Positions 33,526-40,277 of a stretch of 64,000 nucleotides of DNA are shown one piece after another (the stretch's first letter is position 1; each line of letters opens with the position of its first letter). Below the pieces are notes generated by a model that was given only the letters and a program-made list of their open reading frames with translations, had not been told where the DNA came from and searched no databases. This DNA is from Acidimicrobiales bacterium. Its GTDB lineage: Bacteria; Actinomycetota; Acidimicrobiia; Acidimicrobiales; Acidimicrobilacustridaceae. The position numbers and the translations under genes were made by a program. The stretch spans positions 1 through 64,000 of the forward strand of contig JALOLR010000011.1 in NCBI GenBank assembly GCA_025455885.1, in the 5' to 3' direction.

Positions 33526-34619
33526 GACGGGTCCGCCACGACGACGACCGAGCGCAGGACCTCGCCCGCCTCCATCCGGTGGAACGCCGCCTCGACGGCG
33601 TCGAGCGGGATCGTCTCGCTGACGAAGCGGTCGAGGTCGAGGCGGCCCTGGAGGTAGAGGTCGATGAGCATCGGGAAGTCGCGCGACGGCAGGCAGTCGC
33701 CGTACCAGCTCGGCTTCAGGCGCCCGCCCCGCCCGAAGAAGTCGATCATCGGCAGCTCGAGGCGCATCTCCGGGTCGGGGACACCGACCTGGACGACGGT
33801 GCCGGCGAGGTCGCGGGCGTAGAAGGCCTGCTCGAAGACCTTCGGGTTGCCGACCGCCTCGATGCACACGTCGGCGCCGTTGCCCCCGGTGAGCGCCTGG
33901 ATGGCCTCGACGGGGTCGGTGGTCGACGCGTCGACGGTGTGGGTGGCGCCGAACTCCGTGGCCAGCTCGAGCTTCCGGGCGTCGAGGTCGACGGCGATCA
34001 CGGTGGTGGCCCCGGCGAGGCGGGCCCCGGCGACGGCGGCGTCGCCGACCCCGCCGCAGCCGAAGACGGCCACCGAGTCGCCGGGTCCGATCTCGCCGGT
34101 GAACATCGCGGCGCCCAGCCCTGCCATCACCCCGCACCCCAGCAGTCCCGCCGCTTCCGGTCGGGCGGCCGGATCGACGGGTGTGCATTGGCCGGCAGCC
34201 ACCAGCGTCTTCTCGGCGAAGGCGCCGATGCCGAGCGCCGGGCTCAGCTCGGTGCCGTCGGCGAGGGTCATCTTCCGGGTGGCGTTGTGCGTGGCGAAGC
34301 AGTACTGCGGGCGTCCTCGTCGACACGAGCGGCAGGTGCCGCAGACGGCCCGCCAGTTGAGGATCACGAAATCGCCGGGCGAGACCCCGGTGACGTCGGG
34401 GCCGACCGCCTCGACGATGCCGGCCGCCTCGTGGCCGAGGAGGTAGGGGAACTCCTCGCCGATGGCACCGAGCTTGTAGTGCAGATCGGTGTGGCACACC
34501 CCGCAGGCCTGCACTCGCACGAGCGCCTCGCCGGGGCCCGGGTCGGGGACCACGATCGTCTCGATCGTGACCGGTGCGCCCTTCTCGCGGGCGACGACGC
34601 CCCGGACTTCGTGCGGCAT
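33522..34619 (-). CDS. mscR: S-(hydroxymethyl)mycothiol dehydrogenase
   Basis: 365 aa zinc-dependent medium-chain dehydrogenase. It has [12 protein letters not shown] (catalytic Zn Cys), [12 protein letters not shown], the structural-zinc Cys cluster in [15 protein letters not shown], and a Rossmann GCGGVGDAA. The opening [18 protein letters not shown] and [10 protein letters not shown] are characteristic of MscR, which oxidises the formaldehyde-mycothiol adduct with NAD+. It implies that the organism makes mycothiol. A GAGG sequence precedes the ATG, and a TAGAGT box lies about 80 nt upstream. First gene of a two-gene operon. Confidence 0.92.
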   Translation of the reverse strand: MPHEVRGVVAREKGAPVTIETIVVPDPGPGEALVRVQACGVCHTDLHYKLGAIGEEFPYLLGHEAAGIVEAVGPDVTGVSPGDFVILNWRAVCGTCRSCRRGRPQYCFATHNATRKMTLADGTELSPALGIGAFAEKTLVAAGQCTPVDPAARPEAAGLLGCGVMAGLGAAMFTGEIGPGDSVAVFGCGGVGDAAVAGARLAGATTVIAVDLDARKLELATEFGATHTVDASTTDPVEAIQALTGGNGADVCIEAVGNPKVFEQAFYARDLAGTVVQVGVPDPEMRLELPMIDFFGRGGRLKPSWYGDCLPSRDFPMLIDLYLQGRLDLDRFVSETIPLDAVEAAFHRMEAGEVLRSVVVVADPS

Positions 34620-34802
34620 GGCGGACCTCGGTGTGGTGAGCGCGACCGGACGGGTCGGCGGCGGGTGGGGCGCGGCCGATCGGTGGGGCCGCCCGGCAAC
34701 TCTAGGGAAGTCTCCTCCCTGCCCGAGACCTCGTCGAGGGCCCGCAGAGGCCGACGGTGACCTCGGGACGCGGACCCCTCGGCCGGACGCCGCCGGGGGC
34801 GG

Positions 34803-34898
34803 TGGCGGAGGTGGACGGGAATCGAACCCGCCGTGCAGGGATCGCCTGCACCACCCGCTTTGAAGGCGGGGGCTGCCACCAGGCCAGCAGACACCTCC
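34803..34898 (-). tRNA. selC: tRNA-Sec (UCA)
   Basis: Read on the minus strand, the anticodon arm is CCCGC-CTTCAAA-GCGGG, giving UCA with the same loop as E. coli selC. The acceptor GGAGGTG pairs with CACCTCC, followed by discriminator G and an encoded CCA. The T arm is GCGGG-TTCGATT-CCCGT. There is a long extra arm (GGTGCAGG...CCTGCAC). Total length is about 96 nt with CCA, longer than ordinary tRNAs. It decodes UGA as selenocysteine together with SelA, SelB and SelD, none of which is in the window. Confidence 0.93.
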
Positions 34899-34905
34899 AC
34901 GGGTG

Positions 34906-34911
34906 ACGCTA
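34906..34911 (-). promoter_or_regulatory. -10 box of the tRNA-Sec gene
   Basis: TAGCGT on the minus strand, 7 nt before the first base of the mature tRNA. Confidence 0.5.
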
Positions 34912-34957
34912 CCCGTGCCCGCTCGCCCCGTGCCGGGGTGCGTCGTATGCTCACCGC

Positions 34958-35032
34958 ATGAAGAAGCTCCTCGTGGTCCTGGTCGTGCTCGCTCTCGCCG
35001 CCTTCGCGGTCAAGAAGCTGCAGGACGCCTGA
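34958..35032 (+). CDS. 24-residue hydrophobic small protein, DLW-39-like
   Basis: ATG with TATGCT exactly 6 nt upstream, the same leaderless arrangement as many neighbours. The peptide [24 protein letters not shown] is one membrane helix between Lys pairs and resembles the N-terminus of actinobacterial DLW-39 proteins, but stops earlier. The last 23 bp overlap the 3' end of the convergent HAD gene. Function unknown. Confidence 0.45.
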   Translation: MKKLLVVLVVLALAAFAVKKLQDA

Positions 35033-35900
35033 CCCCTCCCGGGCCCGCCGAGACGGCGGTCCGCACCCATCCCGGTACGACGCCCAGCGTGGTGCGCGCC
35101 GCAGGCGCGTGAGCCGCCCGTCGACGGCCGAGCAGCCACCGGCCCGTCGCGGCGCCGAGGATCGTTCCCACGAGGACCGACGCCCCCAGGGCGATGCGTC
35201 CCGGCGCAGGACGGGGGATGCGCTCGCCCAACGGCACGCCGTTGCGGAACTGGCGGACCTCCCAGCCCTCGGCCCGCGCCACACGCGCCAGCGCCCGGTC
35301 GGGGTTCACCGCGACCGGGTGTCCGACGGTGCGCAGCAGCGGCAGGTCCGTGGCGGAGTCCGAGTACGCCCAGCACTCGGCGAGGTCGAGCCCGTCGCGG
35401 CGGGCGATCTCTTCGACGGCGTCGGCCTTGTACGGGCCGTATGCGTAGTACTCGACCTCGCCCGTGTACCGGCCGCCGGCGTCGATGCGGGCCCGGCTCC
35501 CGATCGTCTCGTCCACGCCGAGGTAGTCGCCCAGTGGGACGACGATCTCTTCGGGTGAGGCCGAGATCAGCACGACGCGGTGGCCCGCGGACTGGTGGCG
35601 CCGCATCAGCGTGAGGGCCTCGTCGTAGACGATGGGCTCCACCACGTCGATGAGCGTGTCGGCGACGAGGCCCCGCACGAGCGCCTGGTCCCATCCCTTC
35701 GTCACCCGCAGCGCCGACTCGCGGAACCGCCGCATCCGCTCCTCGTCGGCGCCGAGGTAGTGGAACACGATGCCGCTCCACAGGGCCCGGAGCATGAGGC
35801 GTCGGTTGATCATCCCGGCCCGGCGCAGCGGTCCCCCGAAGGCGACCATCGACGGCGTCGCGATCACCGTCTTGTCGAGGTCGAAGAACGCGGCGGGCAT
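35010..35900 (-). CDS. HAD-IB family phosphatase with C-terminal membrane segment
   Basis: 296 aa. The HAD motifs are FFDLDKT (Asp7, Asp9), VLISASPEE, a Lys in YGPYKADAV and YSDSATDLPLL. This subfamily (SerB-like, HAD-IB) acts on phosphomonoesters; actinobacterial members beside the Tad locus are commonly annotated as phosphoserine-phosphatase-like, but substrate is unproven. After about residue 225 comes a hydrophobic stretch (IALGASVLVGTILGAATGRWLL), suggesting membrane attachment. TACCCT lies 8 nt before the ATG. It is divergent from the Tad operon, an order also found in mycobacteria. Confidence 0.85.
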   Translation of the reverse strand: MPAAFFDLDKTVIATPSMVAFGGPLRRAGMINRRLMLRALWSGIVFHYLGADEERMRRFRESALRVTKGWDQALVRGLVADTLIDVVEPIVYDEALTLMRRHQSAGHRVVLISASPEEIVVPLGDYLGVDETIGSRARIDAGGRYTGEVEYYAYGPYKADAVEEIARRDGLDLAECWAYSDSATDLPLLRTVGHPVAVNPDRALARVARAEGWEVRQFRNGVPLGERIPRPAPGRIALGASVLVGTILGAATGRWLLGRRRAAHAPAARTTLGVVPGWVRTAVSAGPGGVRRPAAS

Positions 35901-35970
35901 CGGGCCTCAGGGTACGGCTGGCGTCTCCGCCCCGCGGGGAGGCTCGGCGGGATCGTGCCCGGTCGACCCC

Positions 35971-35999
35971 TTGACCGGGGGCGGGGCCTCTCCTACGGT
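35971..35999 (+). promoter_or_regulatory. Sigma-70-type promoter of the Tad operon
   Basis: TTGACC, a 17-nt spacer, then TACGGT. The predicted start near 36006 leaves a leader of about 60 nt that carries GGGAGGG before the first ATG (36066). Confidence 0.65.
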
Positions 36000-36065
36000 G
36001 CCGGCACCTTCCCCGGTCGTCGTCGAGAGGCGCCGCCGTGCGCCCCGCCCGCCGGGAGGGTTCCC

Positions 36066-36740
36066 ATGCTCGTGTCCTGCTGGTCCGCCAAAGGCGGATC
36101 CGGTACCACCACCGTCGTCGCCGCGCTCGGGCGGATCCTCGCCGCCCGCAACGACGACGGTGCCCTGCTCGTCGATCTCGGGGGCGACCTCCCGGCTGCC
36201 CTCGGGGCACCGGAGCCGCCGGGGCCGGGGCTGGCGGAGTGGCTGGCCGCCGGCGCCGCGGTACCCGCCGACGCCCTCGGTCGCCTCGAGGAGCGCGTGT
36301 CGTCCGACGTGCGGATCCTGCCACGGGGTCGGGGGCCCCTCGGCCGCCCTGATCGCGCCGAGGTCCTCGCCGAGGTCCTGGCCGGCGACGTGCGTCCGGT
36401 CGTGGTGGACGTGGGCACCGTGCGGGCCGACGGCACCGGCGGGGAGCCGGCGGAGGTGGCCCGGTTGCTGGCCGGGGTCGCCACCGTGTCGCTGCTCGTC
36501 ACCCGGGCGTGCTTCCTCTCCGTGCGCCGAGCACTCGCCCTGCCGTTGCGCCCCTCGGGGGTGGTGGTGCTCGTGGAGGAGGGGCGGTCCCTCGGGGTCC
36601 GGGAGATCGAGGACCTCCTGGGCGTCCCTGTCGTCGCCGAGGTGGAGGTCGAGGCGGCGGTGGCCCGCGCCGTGGACGCCGGCATGCTCGGGGTCCGTGT
36701 CCCCCGCAAGCTGGAGCGGGCGCTGCGCCACGCGGCATGA
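36066..36740 (+). CDS. TadZ/CpaE-like (Ssd-type) ParA-family ATPase
   Basis: 224 aa. A deviant Walker A AKGGSGTTT starts at residue 8 and LLVDLGGD follows, but the rest is diverged from ParA. In Tad loci, TadZ/CpaE places the pilus machine at the pole or membrane; the mycobacterial orthologue is called Ssd. ATG 36066 is preceded by GGGAGGG at a good distance; the longer open frame upstream is not used. It overlaps tadA by 4 bp (ATGA). Confidence 0.85.
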   Translation: MLVSCWSAKGGSGTTTVVAALGRILAARNDDGALLVDLGGDLPAALGAPEPPGPGLAEWLAAGAAVPADALGRLEERVSSDVRILPRGRGPLGRPDRAEVLAEVLAGDVRPVVVDVGTVRADGTGGEPAEVARLLAGVATVSLLVTRACFLSVRRALALPLRPSGVVVLVEEGRSLGVREIEDLLGVPVVAEVEVEAAVARAVDAGMLGVRVPRKLERALRHAA

Positions 36741-37960
36741 CCGACACCGGCGACCGGGTCGCCCCCGGGGTGGGGGTCGACGGGCCCGACGGACTGCGCG
36801 GCCGGCTCCACCGCGTCTTGCTCGAGGCCCCGGAGCGTGCGGACGGCCCGACCGACCCGCGCACCGCTCTCCGAGCCCTCGCCCGGCGACACGACCCGCT
36901 CCTCGGCGGTGCGCAGGTCGACGCCGTGGTGGACGAGGTCCGGGCCCGGGTCGACGGCCTCGGGCCTCTCGAGCCGCTCCTCGCCGACCCGGCGGTCGAC
37001 GAGGTGATGGTCAACGGGGGCGGCCAGGTGTGGGTCGAGCGCCACGGCCGCCTGCACCTCAGCGCGGTGGTCCTCGACGAAGCTCTGACGGGTTCGCTCA
37101 TCGAGCGGATCGTCGCCCCCCTCGGCCTGCACGTCGATCGGGCGACGCCGATGGTCGACGCCCGCCTTCCCGACGGCTCGCGGGTCAACGCCGTCGTGCG
37201 ACCACTCGCCGTCGACGGGCCGTGCCTCACCATCCGACGCTTCGGAGCCCGACGGATCGACCTGGCCGACGTCGCCGAGCCGGGGGTCGTGTCGGTGCTG
37301 CGCTGGGCGGTGCGCAGCCGCCTGAACGTGGTCGTGTCGGGCGGGGCGGGAGCCGGCAAGACCACCCTCCTCAACGCCATGGCCGCCGAGATCCCCGACG
37401 GCGAGCGGGTCGTGACCATCGAGGACGCCGCCGAGCTGCGCCTGCCCGGCCGCCACGTCATCCGGTTGGAGGCCCGTCCGCCGAGTGCCGAGGGGCTCGG
37501 TGAGGTCCGAATCCGCGACCTGCTCCGCAACGCGTTGCGCATGCGACCCGACCGCATCGTGGTGGGGGAGGTCCGCGCCGGGGAGGCGCTGGACATGCTC
37601 CAGGCGATGAACACGGGTCACGAGGGGTCGCTCTCCACCTGTCATGCCAACGCCCCCGGGGACGCCCTCCGGCGGCTCGAGACGCTCGTGCTGATGGGTG
37701 ACGTCGCGCTGCCCAGCGCCGCCGTCCGCGAGCAGCTGCGCTCGGCGATCGACCTCGTCGTGCAGGTCGCCCGGCGGCCCGACGGGTCCCGCCGGGTCGT
37801 GGCGGTGGCCGAGGTGGCCGGTGCCGGGGACCTCGACGACGCGCTCTCGGTCGTCTCCCTCACCGACCCCGACGGTGTGCTGCGTCGCGTGCCCGACCGT
37901 CGACCGCGGTCTGCCGCCGCGTCGCCGCCCGATCCGGCCTGGGTGGGGTCGGACCGGTGA
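36737..37960 (+). CDS. tadA: TadA/CpaF-family secretion ATPase
   Basis: 407 aa. Hexameric motor of the Tad pilus. N-terminal domain with DPAVDEVMVNGGGQVWVERHG, then Walker A SGGAGAGKTTLL (202-210), the TIEDAAEL Asp box, and the His box GHEGSLSTCHANAP. The C-terminal tail (about 375-407) is proline-rich and unconserved. ATG overlaps the preceding stop; it in turn overlaps tadB by 4 bp. Confidence 0.93.
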   Translation: MTDTGDRVAPGVGVDGPDGLRGRLHRVLLEAPERADGPTDPRTALRALARRHDPLLGGAQVDAVVDEVRARVDGLGPLEPLLADPAVDEVMVNGGGQVWVERHGRLHLSAVVLDEALTGSLIERIVAPLGLHVDRATPMVDARLPDGSRVNAVVRPLAVDGPCLTIRRFGARRIDLADVAEPGVVSVLRWAVRSRLNVVVSGGAGAGKTTLLNAMAAEIPDGERVVTIEDAAELRLPGRHVIRLEARPPSAEGLGEVRIRDLLRNALRMRPDRIVVGEVRAGEALDMLQAMNTGHEGSLSTCHANAPGDALRRLETLVLMGDVALPSAAVREQLRSAIDLVVQVARRPDGSRRVVAVAEVAGAGDLDDALSVVSLTDPDGVLRRVPDRRPRSAAASPPDPAWVGSDR

Positions 37961-38721
37961 GCGCGGGGATCGTGGTCGCGGTGGCCGTCGCCGCGCTGTT
38001 CGCGACGGCGTCGTCCACCCCGGCGGCCGCCACGGCCTGGCGGGCTCGACGGCGAGCCGCCACCCTGCCGGCGTCGTCGGGCGTGCGGGGACCCGCCGTC
38101 GTCCACCGGCCTCCGGGGGTCGGCGTGGTGGAGCGCCTCGGTCAGGTGGTGCGGCGCCACGACCCCCGCGTCGCCCGCCGCGCCGACCAGGCCGTCCCCG
38201 CGCTCCTCGAGGCGGTGTCGCGCGAGCTGCGTGCCGGCTCCTCGCTGCGAGCCGCCGTCGGTTCGGCCGCCGCCGACCTCGACCGCCGAAGGCCGGGCGT
38301 AGATCCGGGGGCCACGGCGGTGGTCGTCGCGTTGGAGCGCGGCGCGCCGTTCGCGACGGCCGTGGCTGCCTGGGTCGACGCGCTCCCGACCGCGTCGCGT
38401 CAGTTGGCCGGGACGGCCCTCACCGTCGCCGCGGACACCGGAGGCGTGAGCGGCCCGGTCGTCGACGGGGTGGCCGACACCCTGCGGGACCGGATCGCCG
38501 TCGAACGCGAGGTCGCGGCGCTCTCGACGCAGGCCCGGGCGTCGGCGGCGGTGCTCGTGGTGGCGCCGGTGGTCGTGGCGTTCGGCGCGGCGTCGGCGGA
38601 CGAGCGCATCGCCGGCTTCCTGGTCGGGTCTCCGCTCGGCTGGGCCTGCATCGTCGGGGGTCTCGTCCTCGACCTCGTCGGCGGGGCGTGGATGTACTTC
38701 GCCGTGAGGCGGGCGACGTGA
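37957..38721 (+). CDS. tadB: TadB-like type II secretion F-domain protein
   Basis: 254 aa inner-membrane platform protein. N-terminal hydrophobic segment, then a T2SSF domain with AVPALLEAVSRELRAGSSLRAAVGSAAADL and ARASAAVLVVAPVVVAFGA, ending in a transmembrane pair (WACIVGGLVLDLVGGAWMYFAV). The GTG start overlaps tadA and the gene overlaps tadC by 4 bp, consistent with coupled translation. Confidence 0.85.
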   Translation: MSAGIVVAVAVAALFATASSTPAAATAWRARRRAATLPASSGVRGPAVVHRPPGVGVVERLGQVVRRHDPRVARRADQAVPALLEAVSRELRAGSSLRAAVGSAAADLDRRRPGVDPGATAVVVALERGAPFATAVAAWVDALPTASRQLAGTALTVAADTGGVSGPVVDGVADTLRDRIAVEREVAALSTQARASAAVLVVAPVVVAFGAASADERIAGFLVGSPLGWACIVGGLVLDLVGGAWMYFAVRRAT

Positions 38722-39548
38722 GCGTGTCGGCGTGGGCGGTGGCGGTGGCGACCGCCGGCGCCGTCCTCGCTCTCGTGGTGGGCGGCGACGCCCGGCTTCG
38801 GCGCCCACCGTCGCGACGACTGGTCGAACCCGCCGCCCCGGGCGCGGGGCGCTGCTCCGAGCGGACCCTCAGCGCGCCCGTGGTGTCGGCCACCGCCGCC
38901 GTGCGGCGTCTGGGTCGGGCCGCCCGTCGTCTCGCACGACGCCGAGGCGACCCCGCCGCCGATCTGCGGGTGGGTGCCGCCCTCGTCGGCGGAGCGAGCA
39001 CCGCGGTGGTGCTCGGACCCTGGTTCGGGTGCGTGGTGGCCGTGGGCGTGGCCACGGTCCTCCTGGTGGTCGAGCGCCGTGCCCCGGCCCGTCGCGACGA
39101 GGACGTGCGCGACGTGCTGCCCGATGTGGTCGACCTGTTCCGCCTCGCCGCCGGCGCCGGCTTGTCGGTGCACCAGAGCGTCGCCGTGGTCACCCCCGCC
39201 GTCCCCGATCCGGTGGGCGAGGCGCTCCGCGAGGTGGGTCGGCAGGTCGGGCTCGGCGTCCGACTCGGCGACGCTCTGTCCGCGTTGGACGTCCTCGGTG
39301 ACGCGGCACGACCCCTCGCGTCGGCTCTGACCGGTGCGGCACGCTACGGCGCGCCCCTCGCAGTGGCCCTCGATCGGGTGGCGGTCGACGCTCGCCTCCT
39401 GCGCCGCCGTCGGGCCGAGGAGCGGGCCCGCCGGCTCCCGGTGCAGTTGCTCTTCCCGCTGGTGATGTGCGTGCTCCCGGCATTCGTCCTCCTCGCGGTC
39501 GTCCCGCTCCTCGCCGGCTCCTTCCCGTCGGTCGTCCCGGCGCCCTGA
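38718..39548 (+). CDS. tadC: TadC-like type II secretion F-domain protein
   Basis: 276 aa. The second platform protein: transmembrane segments at the N-terminus (AWAVAVATAGAVLALVV) and about 95-125, then the F domain (LPDVVDLFRLAAGAGLSVHQSVAVV) and a terminal hydrophobic helix (LLFPLVMCVLPAFVLLAVVPLL). GTG 38718 forms a GTGA overlap with tadB; a much longer open frame upstream is a shadow. Confidence 0.85.
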   Translation: MSVSAWAVAVATAGAVLALVVGGDARLRRPPSRRLVEPAAPGAGRCSERTLSAPVVSATAAVRRLGRAARRLARRRGDPAADLRVGAALVGGASTAVVLGPWFGCVVAVGVATVLLVVERRAPARRDEDVRDVLPDVVDLFRLAAGAGLSVHQSVAVVTPAVPDPVGEALREVGRQVGLGVRLGDALSALDVLGDAARPLASALTGAARYGAPLAVALDRVAVDARLLRRRRAEERARRLPVQLLFPLVMCVLPAFVLLAVVPLLAGSFPSVVPAP

Positions 39549-39632
39549 GGGTGCCCCGTTTCCGCTCGTCACCTCCGGTGACCTCTCGGCGCTCGGCGTC
39601 CCGTGCTGTTCCGACAATGGAAGGCGTTTCCC

Positions 39633-39857
39633 ATGACCACACTGGTCGTCCGGGCCCACGTGGCCCTGTTCCTCGCCCTGGCCGATCGCCCCACCGCCCG
39701 AGAGGGCGACCGGGGTCAGGCCACGGCCGAGTACGCCCTCGTGCTCCTCGGCGCGGCGGGCATCGCACTGCTCCTCGTGGCGTGGGCCACCAAGTCCGGT
39801 GCGGTGGGCAAGCTCTTCGACACCGTCGTCAACGACATCATCGGCAAGGTGCGGTGA
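39633..39857 (+). CDS. DUF4244 Flp-pilin-like protein
   Basis: 74 aa. A short leader ending GDRGQ precedes TAEYALVLLGAAGIALLLVAWA, which has the Glu and hydrophobic helix of type IV/Flp pilins and matches DUF4244, a family confined to actinobacterial Tad loci. It is the likely main pilin subunit, cleaved near Gly-Gln-Ala. ATG 39633 is preferred over 39603 because GGAAGG precedes it. A prepilin peptidase is not in the window. Confidence 0.88.
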   Translation: MTTLVVRAHVALFLALADRPTAREGDRGQATAEYALVLLGAAGIALLLVAWATKSGAVGKLFDTVVNDIIGKVR

Positions 39858-40270
39858 GGGCCGCGAGGCGGGAGGGCCGTCGTCGGCGGCTCCGGGGTGC
39901 GGCCGGGCAGTCGACCGTCGAGCTGGCGATGGCCCTCCCCCTCGTCGTCCTGGTGCTCGTGCTGGTCCTCCAGGTCGGCCTCGTGGCTCGCGACCAGCTC
40001 CTCGTCGTCCATGCCGCGCGGGAGGCCGTACGCGGGGCGGCGGTGGCCGAGTCGGCGGGCGACCGCGCCGGCGCGGCCGTGCGGGCGGCGCACGCCGCGG
40101 GCGGCCTCCCCGGGACGGCCGTCACCACCGAGCTCCTCGACGGAGGGCGGAGGGTGCGGGCCACGGTGCGCCACACCGTGCGCACCGACCTCCCGCTCGT
40201 CGGGGCGTTGCTCCCCGATGTCGACCTCGAGGCCTCGGCGGTGATGCGCGTCGAGCATCCGGAGCGCTGA
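39854..40270 (+). CDS. TadE-like minor pilin
   Basis: 138 aa. Arg-rich leader, then GQSTVELAMALPLVVLVLVLVLQV, the TadE signature with the conserved Glu and a single helix, followed by an extracytoplasmic domain (REAVRGAAVAES...VTTELLDGGRRVRATVRHTV). GTG 39854 overlaps the DUF4244 stop by 4 bp. TadE proteins are minor pilins or assembly factors. The usual second TadE/TadF-like gene is missing, because the convergent helicase gene follows directly. Confidence 0.85.
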   Translation: MRAARREGRRRRLRGAAGQSTVELAMALPLVVLVLVLVLQVGLVARDQLLVVHAAREAVRGAAVAESAGDRAGAAVRAAHAAGGLPGTAVTTELLDGGRRVRATVRHTVRTDLPLVGALLPDVDLEASAVMRVEHPER

Positions 40271-40277
40271 CCCGGCG

